This document shows, in pieces, positions 10,236-19,511 of a DNA stretch of 43,366 nucleotides. This DNA is from Methylobacteriaceae bacterium (lineage in GTDB: Bacteria; Pseudomonadota; Alphaproteobacteria; Rhizobiales; Beijerinckiaceae). Positions within the stretch are counted from its first letter, which is position 1. Every line of letters starts with the position of its first letter. Made by a program: the position numbers and the translations under genes. The notes beneath the pieces were generated by a model. The model did not search any database. It was not told the DNA's origin and saw nothing but the letters and a program-made list of their open reading frames with translations. The DNA is taken from contig JAFASC010000051.1 of the NCBI GenBank assembly GCA_019244955.1, positions 1-43,366 on the forward strand. The letters are read 5' to 3'.

Positions 10236-13200
10236 ATGAGCAAAGCAGTCCCCTGGAGCATCAAAGGCGTCGATTTCGACGCGCGCGAGGCCGCCCAAGC
10301 GGCGGCGCAGCGCTCCGGCCTATCCGTCGGCGAGTGGCTCAACAACGTTATTGCCGAGCGAGCGGCGGAGCAGCGGGTCGCGCCCGAGGAGCTGGACACC
10401 GAGGCGCGGCTCGAAGCGGTCACAGCGCGTCTTCAGCGCTTAAGCCGTGGCGAGGACACGCGCGAGCGCCGGCGCAGCGATTCCAGCGGCGATCTGCCGC
10501 TCGGAGAACGCCGGCGAAGCGATAGCCCGATGCGTGAGCGGCCGAAGCGGGCTGCCGCGGAGGATGAAGACACCGATGAGATGCCGAGCGCATCGCGCAA
10601 GGCGCGCGAAGTCGCATTCGAAAAAGAACGTCAGTCTGAAGCGCTGCTCGACCAGGCGATCGCCGCCTTCGAGCGCCGCGCCCACGCGGCGCAGCGCCAG
10701 ACCGCCAACGCGCTCGCCGACGTCAACGAATGGATGGAAGAGAGTCGCTCGCATCGCAAACGCGATCGCGAGATGTTGAGCACCGTCGCCGACCGGCTGG
10801 CCAAGATCGAAGCGCGTGTTGTCTCGCGTCCGGAAGAGGATTCTGTCGCACCGATCCGCGATGCCATCGCCCGCCTTGAGGAGCGCTTCGAATCTCTGGC
10901 GCGCCCTGCGCCCGCGCCCATTATCGAAACGACGCTGCAAGGCCTCGACGAAAAACTGAACGCGCTCGCCGCGCGCATGGACCGCCCGCGCCCGCAACCC
11001 GCGCCGGAGCCGGTCACCCCGCCGGCTCCCGAACCGCCACGGCCGGTCATTCGATTGCAAACGCGCGCGGTTGGCGATGCGGTCGCCGAGATCGTGCGGC
11101 GGCGCAATCACCTCGAAGGCGTTAGTCACGCGCCTATCCTTCTTTCACAAACCATGGGCGGCTTCGATCAACGGCTTGAGGCGATCACAAAGCGCCTCGA
11201 GGAGGCCGCCAATCACGCGAGCGGCCGGGAAAATCGCGAATCCGACGCGTTGGAAGCGCTGCAGAAGGAAGTCGCCGGCCTCGCCTCGCGCCTGGAGGAC
11301 ATGCGCCGCGGCGGCGGAGCGGACGAACACCAGGCCAACGCGCTGGAAGCAGGCGAGCGCCGCATCGAGAGCGTGCGCGAAGAAATCGCCGCGATGTCCC
11401 GCGCCGTTTCAGAACTCGCGCCGCGCGACTCCGTGCAAGCGATCGAGTTGGCAATCCGCGAGCTGACGGCGAAGGTCGAAACCTCCCGCATGAACGGTGC
11501 GCGGGACGCAGTGCTCGCGCCGATCGAGCAGCTTACGTCGGAACTGCGCGAAGTCGTTGCCGCCGTTGATCCGCGCGCAATCGTGGAGCGGCTCGAAGCC
11601 GAAATCCGTTCGATCGCTCGCAAGCTCGAATCCTTCCAGGCCTCGGGCGGTATCGATCCCGACGCGTTCAATCGCATTTGCGAGCAGACGCGGGAAGTTC
11701 GCGATCTGTTGAGCGCGGCTGTGTCGCGGCCGCTGCCGATCGAGCAGATCGAACGCCAGATCAATGCGCTGACGCAGCGCCTCGATGCCCTCCCAATCGC
11801 CGTGCCGCGCGGCGAGGGCACGGATCTCGCGCCAAGCCTCGGTGAGATACGCTCGCTGCTGGCAGATGCCGGAGCGCCGGGTTACAAAGAGGTGCAAAGC
11901 CGACTTGAGGCATTGTCGAACAAGTTCGACGATGTCGCCGCGCGCGCGCAGCACCCTTCGGAATTCGGTGAGTTGTCGAAGCGGCTCGACTTCATGCACG
12001 AGGCGCTCGCTGCGCGAATCTCGGACACTTCGACGCGTGGTTCCGACGAAGAAACCGCGCAGCTCAAGATTATGATGCGGGGTCTCGCCGAGAAACTCGA
12101 GACCGCGCTCGCATCGCGAAGCGACGGCGCGCAGGAGGCACTCGAGCGCCAGATCGAACTGCTCTCGCAGCGCCTCGATAAGTCGGATCGCAGCCTCGCC
12201 TCAATCGCGTCGCTGGACAATTCGATCGGCGAACTTTTCGCGCAATTGGACGAGACGCGCCGCGCCGCGGTGGAGGCGGCCGAAGACGCGGCTCGCAAAG
12301 CCTTGCGCAGCGCCGTGCCGGAAGCCGGCTTTCCGAAGGAATTCTCGCGCGAACTCGCGGATTTGCGCTCAGCGCAAGAGATCGCCGACCAACGCTTGCA
12401 CACGACCCTGACGGCTGTCCACGACACGCTTGAAAAAGTGGTCGATCGCCTCTCGCTGCTCGAAGACGACGTAGCCGGCGGCCGAAGCGCCGGCGAACGA
12501 GAGCTGCTTGCCGCGGGCGCGCCGCCGGTCTTCGCACCGCCGCGTCGCGGCGACGAGCCCCAGGCCGGGCCCGCCGGACTGCGGCTGCCGCTGCCCGAGG
12601 CGAAGCGCGGCGAAACCAAAGGGGAAGCGCCGCGCGTCAGCGACGATGCCGATTTCCTGATCGAGCCTGGTAGCGGTTTCAAGCCTGGGGGCGGTGAGCG
12701 CGAGACAAATCCCACACCCGACGAGCTTGCCAGCGGCGCACCGAGCCAAGCCAATTTCATCGCGGCGGCGCGCCGTGCCGTCGCGGCGGCGCAAGCCGCG
12801 GGCAGCGAGGTACAGGCGCACAACCGGCAGAACCGCGCCGCAAAAAGCAGGGCCGCCAAGACCGGCGTTCTCAGCCGCTTCGCCGATGCACGCGCCGCGC
12901 TCAATAGCCACAAGCGCCCGATACTGCTCGGACTGGCCGGTCTTTTGTTGCTGATCAGCGCCTACGAGGTGCTGCGCATGGGCGGCGACCCCAACCTGCC
13001 GTCACCGAAAGCGAAAATCGAAGCTCCTGCCGATTCGAAGCCGCGCAGCGAAGCGGCGAATCCAGGGTCGAAACCCGACACCTCCACCCCCACCCAGACC
13101 TTCGCCACCGCGAACCCGACTCAGCCGGGATCGGTACCCGCCCCGGCGCGCCCGCCGAGCGAAACTGCGGCCGCGCCAGCGCCCAACACCGCAGTAAAAG

Positions 13201-13973
13201 CCGATCCGGCAGTGAAAGCCGATCCCGCGCCGACGAATACGATCGTGCAGCCGCCGGCGATGATCGCCAACAACGCTGCACAGGGAAGAGACAACCTCGC
13301 CGGTGTGCAGAGTCTCGCGGTTACTGGCGACCCTGCGGCTCAATACGAACTCGGCGCCCGCTATGCCGAGGGACGCACGATCGGGCGTGATCCGAAGCTT
13401 GCGGCGCAATGGTTCGAAAAGGCCGCTAATCAGGGCCTCGCTGCGGCGCAATACCGCCTGGGCTCGGCTTATGAAAAAGGGATCGGCGTCACGCGCGATC
13501 TCGCCATTTCGAAGACATGGTACCAGCGCGCGGCCGATTCCGGCAATATCCGCGCCATGCACAATCTTGCCGTGCTGATCGCCGAAGGCACGGACGGTAA
13601 GCCCGATTATGCGGCGGCGGCGAATTGGTTCAAGCAGGCGGCCGAATATGGCGTGCGCGACAGCCAGTTCAATCTTGCCATTCTCTACGCTCGCGGTCTG
13701 GGCGTCAGCCAGAACCTGGTGCAATCCTATGTCTGGTTCACCGTTGCGGCGAAGCAGGGCGATGAGGATGCCGGCAAGAAAGCGCAGGATGTGGCGGCCC
13801 GACTCGACGCCAAGGATTTAGCGAGCGCGAAATCGCTTGCGGAGGCCTTCCGGGTGAAAGAATCGAAGAAGAGCGCCAACGAAGTTGCCGCCCCGGGAGG
13901 CAATTGGGACAGCGTGAAGCCGCCGATCGGCGCCGATCTGAAGGTCACGCGGCCGAAGATTTCGCGGCTTTAA
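10236..13973 (+). CDS. PodJ-like polar localisation factor: coiled coils, one TM segment, Sel1 repeats
   Basis: 1245 residues from ATG 10236 (the track begins at a TTG at 10224; neither start has a strong SD). The N-terminus VPWSIKGVDFDAREAAQAAA then LSVGEWLNNVI is the signature shared by PodJ-like and related rhizobial polar proteins. Residues ~30-800 are highly charged heptad-type coiled coil broken by a Pro-rich patch near 250. A single hydrophobic helix (ILLGLAGLLLLISAYEVL) lies near 900. A Pro/Ala-rich periplasmic linker and four Sel1-like repeats follow (e.g. AQYELGARYAEGRTIGRDP), about residues 1022-1180. Topology is cytoplasmic coiled coil and periplasmic SLRs, as in Caulobacter PodJ. 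A classic peptidoglycan-binding domain is not seen at the C-terminus. Role in polar organisation is family inference. Confidence 0.8.
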   Translation: MSKAVPWSIKGVDFDAREAAQAAAQRSGLSVGEWLNNVIAERAAEQRVAPEELDTEARLEAVTARLQRLSRGEDTRERRRSDSSGDLPLGERRRSDSPMRERPKRAAAEDEDTDEMPSASRKAREVAFEKERQSEALLDQAIAAFERRAHAAQRQTANALADVNEWMEESRSHRKRDREMLSTVADRLAKIEARVVSRPEEDSVAPIRDAIARLEERFESLARPAPAPIIETTLQGLDEKLNALAARMDRPRPQPAPEPVTPPAPEPPRPVIRLQTRAVGDAVAEIVRRRNHLEGVSHAPILLSQTMGGFDQRLEAITKRLEEAANHASGRENRESDALEALQKEVAGLASRLEDMRRGGGADEHQANALEAGERRIESVREEIAAMSRAVSELAPRDSVQAIELAIRELTAKVETSRMNGARDAVLAPIEQLTSELREVVAAVDPRAIVERLEAEIRSIARKLESFQASGGIDPDAFNRICEQTREVRDLLSAAVSRPLPIEQIERQINALTQRLDALPIAVPRGEGTDLAPSLGEIRSLLADAGAPGYKEVQSRLEALSNKFDDVAARAQHPSEFGELSKRLDFMHEALAARISDTSTRGSDEETAQLKIMMRGLAEKLETALASRSDGAQEALERQIELLSQRLDKSDRSLASIASLDNSIGELFAQLDETRRAAVEAAEDAARKALRSAVPEAGFPKEFSRELADLRSAQEIADQRLHTTLTAVHDTLEKVVDRLSLLEDDVAGGRSAGERELLAAGAPPVFAPPRRGDEPQAGPAGLRLPLPEAKRGETKGEAPRVSDDADFLIEPGSGFKPGGGERETNPTPDELASGAPSQANFIAAARRAVAAAQAAGSEVQAHNRQNRAAKSRAAKTGVLSRFADARAALNSHKRPILLGLAGLLLLISAYEVLRMGGDPNLPSPKAKIEAPADSKPRSEAANPGSKPDTSTPTQTFATANPTQPGSVPAPARPPSETAAAPAPNTAVKADPAVKADPAPTNTIVQPPAMIANNAAQGRDNLAGVQSLAVTGDPAAQYELGARYAEGRTIGRDPKLAAQWFEKAANQGLAAAQYRLGSAYEKGIGVTRDLAISKTWYQRAADSGNIRAMHNLAVLIAEGTDGKPDYAAAANWFKQAAEYGVRDSQFNLAILYARGLGVSQNLVQSYVWFTVAAKQGDEDAGKKAQDVAARLDAKDLASAKSLAEAFRVKESKKSANEVAAPGGNWDSVKPPIGADLKVTRPKISRL

Positions 13974-13989
13974 TGCAAGCAGACACGGC

Positions 13990-14018
13990 AAAAACCCCCG
14001 CCGGTCAGCCGACGGGGG
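13990..14018 (-). terminator. Rho-independent terminator for the minus-strand small secreted gene
   Basis: The arms CCCCCGCCGG and CCGACGGGGG flank a TCAG loop (one mismatched pair). On the minus strand the stem is followed by TTTTT. It lies just beyond the stop of the 14037-14276 gene and between it and the convergent podJ-like gene, so the hairpin may also stop plus-strand transcripts, though without a T-run on that side. Confidence 0.8.
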
Positions 14019-14036
14019 GGTGCTAGTTGCAGCGCG

Positions 14037-14276
14037 TCAGCAATCCGTACGGTTGACCGTCTTTGAGCCGACGTCGCTTTCTTTGTGCACCGTTGTCGAC
14101 TGGCAGCCGGTGCTGCGGTGCTCGACCGTGGTGCCGCCCGGGTCGCCAAGGGGCTTGCCGACGAGGACGCCGACTCCGGGTGGGACCGGATCGCGGTGGG
14201 TGACTGTGGTTTCCTCGGCCAAAGCGCAGCTTGCGGAAAACGCAGCAGCCGCGCCCAAAAGTGCAATCATGCGCAT
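14037..14276 (-). CDS. Small secreted protein with C-terminal two-cysteine segment, unknown function
   Basis: 79 residues from ATG 14276 (MRMIALLGAAAAFSASCALA), with SD GGGAGACC; the track's 91-aa version adds 12 residues upstream of that SD. A clear signal peptide ends near CALAEE. The mature ~60 residues are polar, with a HRDPVPPGVGVLVG stretch and a C-terminal pair of Cys separated by 20 residues (TTVHKES, KTVNRTDC), suggesting a periplasmic disulphide loop. Similar tiny TVHKE-type proteins occur in Bradyrhizobium relatives without known function (from memory). A strong terminator follows, so it is probably monocistronic. Confidence 0.7.
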   Translation of the reverse strand: MRMIALLGAAAAFSASCALAEETTVTHRDPVPPGVGVLVGKPLGDPGGTTVEHRSTGCQSTTVHKESDVGSKTVNRTDC

Positions 14277-14388
14277 CTCAAGGTCTCCCTGTTTTATGGG
14301 GAGCCAACGCAAGCTATGGCTTTCAGTTCCGGCTTCAGCGAGCTGCGTTTAAGGACGTACTTGCACCGGAGATGGGCGGCAACCTGCC

Positions 14389-14793
14389 CTACTGGCCGGT
14401 CATCTTCTTCTGTTGTTCAATCGCCGCAGCTTTGTAATCGTAAGTCGGATAAAATTCAGTGCGATAGCCTCCCCAGGCGGTTTCTTCGACAACGCGGTTA
14501 ACCTCACGCAAGCGTTCTGCCGGGAAGCGCAGGGTTACGATCTGTCCGATGCCCATGGCCACGTACCAGGAGACAATCTCAACGTCCTTGGGCGGGAATT
14601 TCTCGTAGAACTTCTGCCGCTTCAGCTGCTCATTGATCTCGTCGAGAGTTTTCGACTGGTCGTGCTTGAAAAAGATCGTCAGCAGCATCTGGCTCTTGTC
14701 GGCGGTGTTTGCGACAGCCGGAGAGGTCTGCTGTGCGTTGAGCGGCACGGCGCATAAGATCGACAGAAGTGCGGCGGCATAAAGAGCTTTCAT
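14389..14793 (-). CDS. Secreted protein of unknown function, translationally coupled to pdeM
   Basis: 134 residues with a signal peptide (MKALYAAALLSILCAVPLNA) and a soluble mature part (e.g. KFPPKDVEIVSWYVAMGIGQ, then TLRFPAERLREVNRVVEE). I do not recognise the domain; the alternation of short strands and helices resembles a small ferredoxin-like fold, which is a guess. The ATG overlaps the pdeM stop by 4 nt (TCAT on the plus strand), so it is the last cistron of the methyltransferase-lhr-pdeM transcript. A periplasmic protein in a DNA-repair operon is unexpected; position alone does not show a repair role. Confidence 0.75.
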   Translation of the reverse strand: MKALYAAALLSILCAVPLNAQQTSPAVANTADKSQMLLTIFFKHDQSKTLDEINEQLKRQKFYEKFPPKDVEIVSWYVAMGIGQIVTLRFPAERLREVNRVVEETAWGGYRTEFYPTYDYKAAAIEQQKKMTGQ

Positions 14794-15548
14794 TTCGAGC
14801 TCATCCCCCAGGCGATTGGCCGGATTAACTCCTCGGGGTGGCAGCGCGTTGCACAGACCTCGAAAACTTGCATTTCAGCAAGAACGTGCGCTCGCTTACG
14901 CCCGCGTGAGAAGAGCGGCTCGAAAACCGCGTCGTGGATGTTCAGCCCTCCGGCATAGGCGCCAAAGGCCGGCATGACCGCACGGCTGCCGTCAGTAATC
15001 AGGCAACGCCGCCGTCTCCCGGCAATGCGCGCGATCGGATGTAAATGCCCGGCAATCTCGCCCGACTGCGCACCGGGCCGCGGTTCATGCCGCAGGTGCA
15101 GTGGGCCAATTGCAAGCGCGGGCAGTCGCTCGCCGCCCGCATCAGCAGGAATGTTGGGATCGTGATTGCCGGCAACCCAGATCCAATCGCGTCCGGCTTG
15201 CAGCGCGCTGAGCGAGGCATGATCAATAGCAGCCATGCGCTCCGGGCCGCTATTGTCATGAAAGCTGTCGCCGAGTGCGACCACACGGCGCGGCGACCAG
15301 CGCGCGATGAGCACCGCCAATCGTGCGAGCGTCGTACCGGTATCATAAGGTGGCAGCATCACTCCGCGCTTGGCGTAGGACGAGCCTTTTTCGAGATGCA
15401 GATCGGCGACGATCAGCATCCGCTCGGCTTCGTGTATGAGTGCGCCAAGCGGATCGATTTTTAACGCGACGCCGGCAATCACAACGTCGCCGGCGGCGGC
15501 GTCAGCTGGGGACGAGATCACGCGCTTCGCTGCTTCTTGCCTTTGCAC
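14790..15548 (-). CDS. pdeM: Ligase-associated DNA damage response endonuclease PdeM
   Basis: 252 residues of the calcineurin-like metallophosphoesterase fold. The metal-binding motifs come in order: DLHLEKG (49-55), GDSFHDN (93-99), GNHD (127-130) and GHLHP (167-171). This set, beside an Lhr-like helicase, marks PdeM of the bacterial four-gene set helicase/exonuclease/ligase/PdeM; the family acts as a Mn-dependent DNA endonuclease/phosphodiesterase. Its start overlaps the helicase end by 47 nt, so the two are coupled; a later GTG start nearer the conserved core cannot be ruled out. It is followed with a 4-nt overlap by an unknown secreted protein. Confidence 0.93.
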   Translation of the reverse strand: MQRQEAAKRVISSPADAAAGDVVIAGVALKIDPLGALIHEAERMLIVADLHLEKGSSYAKRGVMLPPYDTGTTLARLAVLIARWSPRRVVALGDSFHDNSGPERMAAIDHASLSALQAGRDWIWVAGNHDPNIPADAGGERLPALAIGPLHLRHEPRPGAQSGEIAGHLHPIARIAGRRRRCLITDGSRAVMPAFGAYAGGLNIHDAVFEPLFSRGRKRAHVLAEMQVFEVCATRCHPEELIRPIAWGMSSK

Positions 15549-18069
15549 CCTCGGCTTCCCTGATCAGATCGTTTGCCGCTTCGGCGAGGATTTGATCCTG
15601 CGCCTCGCCATAGACGAGCTCGCGCCCGATCTCGAGCATGATCGGCACGGCGAGCGGCGACACGCGGTCGAGGTCGCGGTGGACGATTCGCCCGGCGATT
15701 CGGGAAAGCATGTCAGAGAGGCGCGCTATGTCCAAGAGGCCAGTCGCGGCATCCTGGCGCGCCGCTTCGAGCAGGAGATGGTCGGGCTCGTGGCGGCGCA
15801 GCACGTCGTAGACGAGATCGGTCGAGATCGTCACCTGCCGTCCGGTCTTCTCCTTACCCGGGAAGCGGCGCTCGATCAGTCCGGCGATAACAGCACAATT
15901 GCGGAAGGTGCGCTTCATCAGAGCCGATTCGTGCATCCATTCTTCGAGATCGTCCCCGAGCATGTCCTGTGCGAACAGATTGCCGAGCGACACCTCGCCC
16001 GAGGTGACGCGGCGACCGACATCGGCGAGCGACCACACCGCGAACGCATAATCGTTGGCGACAAAGCCGAGCGGCTTTAATCCCGCACGATCCATTCGGC
16101 GCGTCAGCAGCATGCCGAGCGTTTGATGCGCGAGCCGGCCTTCAAACGGGTAGGCCGCCATATAAAAGCGTCCGCCGCGCGGAAACGTCTCGACGAGGAG
16201 ATCGCGTCGACCGGGCAGGGTGGAGCGCTCGGCTTGCAAGGCGAGCCATTCGCCGACTTGCGGCGGCAGATGATCCCAGCTTGAGGCATCGGCGAGAAAG
16301 CCACGCACGCGCGAGGCAAGATAAGTCGACAGCGGAAATTTTCCTCCGGCGTAGGACGGAACTTTCGGCGCATCGGCGTGCGTGCGCGAAACCAGCGCCT
16401 CGTCTTCCTGGATGCCTTGCAACGCGAGGATCTCGCCGCCGAACACGAAGGTGTCGTTCGGCGCCAGCATCTCGATGAAACTTTCTTCGATCTCGCCGAG
16501 CACGCGGCCGCCGCGCCCGATCTTGCCGGTGTAGACCGCGCCCGGCTCGCGTTTCGGCAGCGGGCCGCGGACCATGCGCACTTTGAGCATGTCGGCTTCG
16601 ATGATCGTACCGACATTCATGCGGTAGGCTTGCGCGATGCGGCCGTTGGCGACGCGCCAGCGCCCGTCCGGCATGCGCTTGATCTTGGCGAAGCGGTCGT
16701 AAGTGCGCAGCGCATAGCCGCCGGTCGCGACAAAATCGACTGCCTTCTCGAACTGCTCCCATGTGAGCCCCGCATAAGGCGCGGCGGAGATGATCTCATC
16801 ATAGAGCGCCTCGGCCGCGAACGGCTCGGCGCAGGCCATGCCCAAAATATGCTGCGCGAGCACGTCGAGCGCGCCGGTGCGCGGCTGCGCGGTATCCTGC
16901 GCCCCCTCCCGCGCCGCATCCACGGCGGCGACGCATTCGAGCACTTCGAAGCGGTTCGCCGGCACGAGCATCGCGCGTGACGGCTCGTCGAGCCGGTGAT
17001 TGGCGCGGCCGATACGCTGCATCAGCCGGCTTGCGCCTTTCGGCGCGCCGACATTGATGACGAGATCGACGTCGCCCCAGTCGATCCCGAGATCGAGCGT
17101 CGAGGTGCAGACGACGGCTTTCAGTTTGCCGGCCGCCATTGCTTCTTCGACGCGGCGGCGCTGGCCGGCATCGAGCGACCCATGATGCAGCGCGATCGCA
17201 AGCTTGTCGTCGTTCATGCGCCAGAGTTCCTGGAACACGAACTCGGCCTGCGCGCGCGTATTGACGAAGACGAGCGTCATGTTTGCGGCGCGGATCGCGT
17301 CGTAGATTTCGCGCAAGGCATGCACGGCGCTATGTCCGGCCCAGGGCAGGCGCTCGCTCGTGTCGAGCACGCGTAGGTCCGGCGGCGCGCCCGGCGGCGC
17401 GGTGACGAGCGAAGCGAGTTTTTCGTCGCTGCCGACGAGCCAGCGACGGAGTTCGTCCGGATCGCGGACCGTGGCCGAGAGGCCGATCGCCGTCATGTCG
17501 GGCGCAAGACTGCGCAGCCGTGCAAGGCCGAGCGATAATAGATCGCCGCGCTTCGACGTGACGAGCGCGTGCAATTCGTCGAGCACGACGCGTTTCAAAT
17601 CGCCGAACAGGAATTGCGCATCCGGAGAGGCCAATAAAAGTGCGACCTGTTCGGGTGTCGTCAGCAGCATGTCGGGAGGGTCGCGGCGTTGGCGCTGGCG
17701 TTTCGAGGCGGATGTGTCGCCGGTGCGCGTCTCGATGCGGATCGGCAGCCCCATTTCTTCGACAGGCGTTTTCAGGTTGCGCGCAACGTCGATCGCCAGC
17801 GCTTTGAGCGGCGAGATGTAGAGCGTGTGCAGCCCGCGCCGTTTCGTGCCGGGGAGACGGCGTTCGCGCGCCGTGAGCTCGACCAGGCTCGGCAGAAAGC
17901 CCGCGAGCGTCTTGCCGGCGCCGGTCGGCGCGACGAGGAGCGCGCTTTCGCCGGTCTCTGCGCGCGCGACGAGTTCGAGCTGATGTTGTCGCGGGCTCCA
18001 GCCGCGCGCCGCGAACCATTCGACGAACGGCGCGGGCAGGGCGGAAGTGGGGAGGGCGGTACGCTTCAC
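15502..18069 (-). CDS. Ligase-associated DNA damage response DExH-box helicase (Lhr-like)
   Basis: 855 residues, the usual length of Lhr-core helicases. Q-like region RGWSPRQHQLELV, Walker A APTGAGKT (47-54), motif DELH (164-167), SAT-type motif (GLSATVRDPDELRRWL) and the helicase C lobe (LVFVNTRAQAEFVFQELW, QRIGRANHRLDEPSRA) are all visible, followed by the winged-helix and Lhr-specific C-terminal domains. It is a 3'-5' superfamily-2 DNA translocase working with PdeM and, by family, with the MBL exonuclease and LigB-type ligase encoded 2.5 kb away on the other strand. Start is ATG 18069, 70 nt after the methyltransferase stop on the same strand. Confidence 0.95.
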   Translation of the reverse strand: MKRTALPTSALPAPFVEWFAARGWSPRQHQLELVARAETGESALLVAPTGAGKTLAGFLPSLVELTARERRLPGTKRRGLHTLYISPLKALAIDVARNLKTPVEEMGLPIRIETRTGDTSASKRQRQRRDPPDMLLTTPEQVALLLASPDAQFLFGDLKRVVLDELHALVTSKRGDLLSLGLARLRSLAPDMTAIGLSATVRDPDELRRWLVGSDEKLASLVTAPPGAPPDLRVLDTSERLPWAGHSAVHALREIYDAIRAANMTLVFVNTRAQAEFVFQELWRMNDDKLAIALHHGSLDAGQRRRVEEAMAAGKLKAVVCTSTLDLGIDWGDVDLVINVGAPKGASRLMQRIGRANHRLDEPSRAMLVPANRFEVLECVAAVDAAREGAQDTAQPRTGALDVLAQHILGMACAEPFAAEALYDEIISAAPYAGLTWEQFEKAVDFVATGGYALRTYDRFAKIKRMPDGRWRVANGRIAQAYRMNVGTIIEADMLKVRMVRGPLPKREPGAVYTGKIGRGGRVLGEIEESFIEMLAPNDTFVFGGEILALQGIQEDEALVSRTHADAPKVPSYAGGKFPLSTYLASRVRGFLADASSWDHLPPQVGEWLALQAERSTLPGRRDLLVETFPRGGRFYMAAYPFEGRLAHQTLGMLLTRRMDRAGLKPLGFVANDYAFAVWSLADVGRRVTSGEVSLGNLFAQDMLGDDLEEWMHESALMKRTFRNCAVIAGLIERRFPGKEKTGRQVTISTDLVYDVLRRHEPDHLLLEAARQDAATGLLDIARLSDMLSRIAGRIVHRDLDRVSPLAVPIMLEIGRELVYGEAQDQILAEAANDLIREAEGAKARSSEARDLVPS

Positions 18070-18139
18070 CGCGGGAATTTAGTCATGCGCTGACGCGACG
18101 GCCAGGGCCTCCGCTGCGCGGTCGCAAAGGGCTAGCGGC

Positions 18140-19060
18140 TCAGGCGGACATTACGCAGATCAATCCAGGCACGGCGACGCGTTTGTTTCGGCGGGTCGAC
18201 GCCGCATTGAGGAGGAGCACCGGCAGCCCTGCTTCGCGCGCCGTCGCCTCGATGTATTTCGGCGAATGAGCGTAGCGTGTCTCGTCACCGACAATATAGC
18301 CCTCCTCATTGTGGCTCTCGGCCGTGAAGGCAAATAACCCGGCGCTCGCAAGCACTCGCGCGATTTGCATGAAAACCGCTGCGAGATCGCCGATATAGGC
18401 GACTACATCGCTGGCGAGGATCAGGTCGAAGCTACGCGTGCCCACGGCGCGCAGCTGCTCCTCCGCCTCCCCGATATGCAGCGCGTCATAGATGCTCTTG
18501 GCACGCGCCTGCGCGAGCATCCCCGGCGAGAGATCGACTCCTTCGAGGTAATCGACGCGGTCGCGGAATGCAGCACCAGCAAGTCCGGTCCCGCAGCCGA
18601 GATCGAGCGCGCGGCCGAAACGCATCGGTCGATCCGTGCGGGCGCACACCTCGACGACCGCGTTGCGCAGCAGCGCCGGGGCACGATAGCCGAGCCCGTC
18701 GACGAGATGCTCCTCAAAATGCGGTGCGTATTGGTCGAACAGGCGTGCGACATAGGCCGGTGCCGCGGTTGCAGGGGCTTTTGCCGCACCTAACCGAGCC
18801 AGCGCCAGCGAGGCGCCCAGCACATCCTCCGCATCGCAGGCGAGCGCCCGCGCATAAGCGCGCTTCGCCGCCTCTGTGTCACTGAGCCGCTCCCGTGCCG
18901 CACCGAGCGCAAGCCACGCTCCCGCCCAATCCGGAGCGATCTCGAGACATTGCTCCAGCAACTCGGCTGCGGCCGCGTGATCGCCTGCGGCGGCGCTGTC
19001 CTCGGCATAGAGGAAGCGGCGGTCGGCCCGGAGGTCGCCCGAGGAGCCCATGTTGGTCAT
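18140..19060 (-). CDS. TPR-containing SAM-dependent methyltransferase (COG4976-like)
   Basis: 306 residues if begun at ATG 19058-19060; the track form (338 aa) leaves little room for a promoter before the divergent gene at 19174. Other candidate starts are the Met codons 4 residues upstream and 3 residues downstream. The first ~75 residues form two TPR units (RFLYAEDSAAAGDHAAAAEL, then WAGAWLALGAARE). A class I methyltransferase follows with motif I ALDLGCGTGLAG, acidic motif II (LEGVDLSPGML) and FDLILASDVVAYIGDL. It matches predicted TPR methyltransferases of unknown substrate. It is the first gene of the minus-strand run toward lhr and pdeM, 70 nt upstream of lhr. A link to DNA repair is only positional. 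Confidence 0.8.
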   Translation of the reverse strand: MTNMGSSGDLRADRRFLYAEDSAAAGDHAAAAELLEQCLEIAPDWAGAWLALGAARERLSDTEAAKRAYARALACDAEDVLGASLALARLGAAKAPATAAPAYVARLFDQYAPHFEEHLVDGLGYRAPALLRNAVVEVCARTDRPMRFGRALDLGCGTGLAGAAFRDRVDYLEGVDLSPGMLAQARAKSIYDALHIGEAEEQLRAVGTRSFDLILASDVVAYIGDLAAVFMQIARVLASAGLFAFTAESHNEEGYIVGDETRYAHSPKYIEATAREAGLPVLLLNAASTRRNKRVAVPGLICVMSA

Positions 19061-19112
19061 CGCGTGCGCCATAGCACGGCAGGCCTGCACCCTTGTGCGT
19101 AGCGTTCGCTCA

Positions 19113-19131
19113 TCGCTCGATACCCGAGCGA
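19113..19131 (+). promoter_or_regulatory. Hairpin in the leader of the first small secreted gene
   Basis: TCGCTCG and CGAGCGA form a perfect 7-bp stem with a 5-nt loop, about 43 nt upstream of the ATG at 19174, in the divergent gap with the methyltransferase. It could be a 5' UTR element or a DNA operator. No function is shown. Confidence 0.35.
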
Positions 19132-19173
19132 CCAACGCCAACCTCCAAGGCGCCATTCTTTTAGGAGACTGCC

Positions 19174-19458
19174 ATGACCCGCTTCACGCAGACGATTGCC
19201 GCATTCGCCACCGCCGCCACGCTCGGCCTTGCCATCGCCTCCTCGTCGTCCACCCCGGCCGCGGCTTGGGGCGGCGGCTTTTGGGGTGGAGGTTTCCATC
19301 ATCATTGGGGCCCAGGGCTCGGCGTTGGCGTCGCGCTGGGCGCGCTCGGAGCGGCCGGCGCCTACGCCTATGGTGGCGGCTGTTACGTCACCCGCGAGGC
19401 GGTCCGCGACGTCTACGGCAACTTCCTCTATTCGCGCCCGGTGCAGGTCTGCGACTGA
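19174..19458 (+). CDS. Small secreted Gly/His-rich protein, C-x22-C family, copy 1
   Basis: 94 residues with SD AGGAG 6 nt before ATG. An N-terminal signal peptide ends near TPAAAWGG. Then come a Gly/Trp/His patch (GGGFWGGGFHHHWG), a Gly/Ala hydrophobic stretch (GVALGALGAAGAYAYGGG) that could be a membrane or glycine-zipper segment, and a C-terminal block C-x3-R-x2-V-x-D-x-Y-G-x5-R-P-x2-V-C. The same block, residue for residue, ends the protein encoded at 19681. The paired Cys probably form a disulphide outside the cytoplasm. Function unknown; the His cluster might bind metal. A strong terminator follows. Confidence 0.8.
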   Translation: MTRFTQTIAAFATAATLGLAIASSSSTPAAAWGGGFWGGGFHHHWGPGLGVGVALGALGAAGAYAYGGGCYVTREAVRDVYGNFLYSRPVQVCD

Positions 19459-19511
19459 TCGAAGCCAATTCGGCGGGAGGGTTCCCAGCCCCTTCTCCTT
19501 CCGCCCGAGTG

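Noticed and set aside
11882-12913. 343-aa Ser/Ala/Arg-rich minus-strand ORF
   Set aside because: Antisense of the podJ-like coiled-coil gene; composition bias only.
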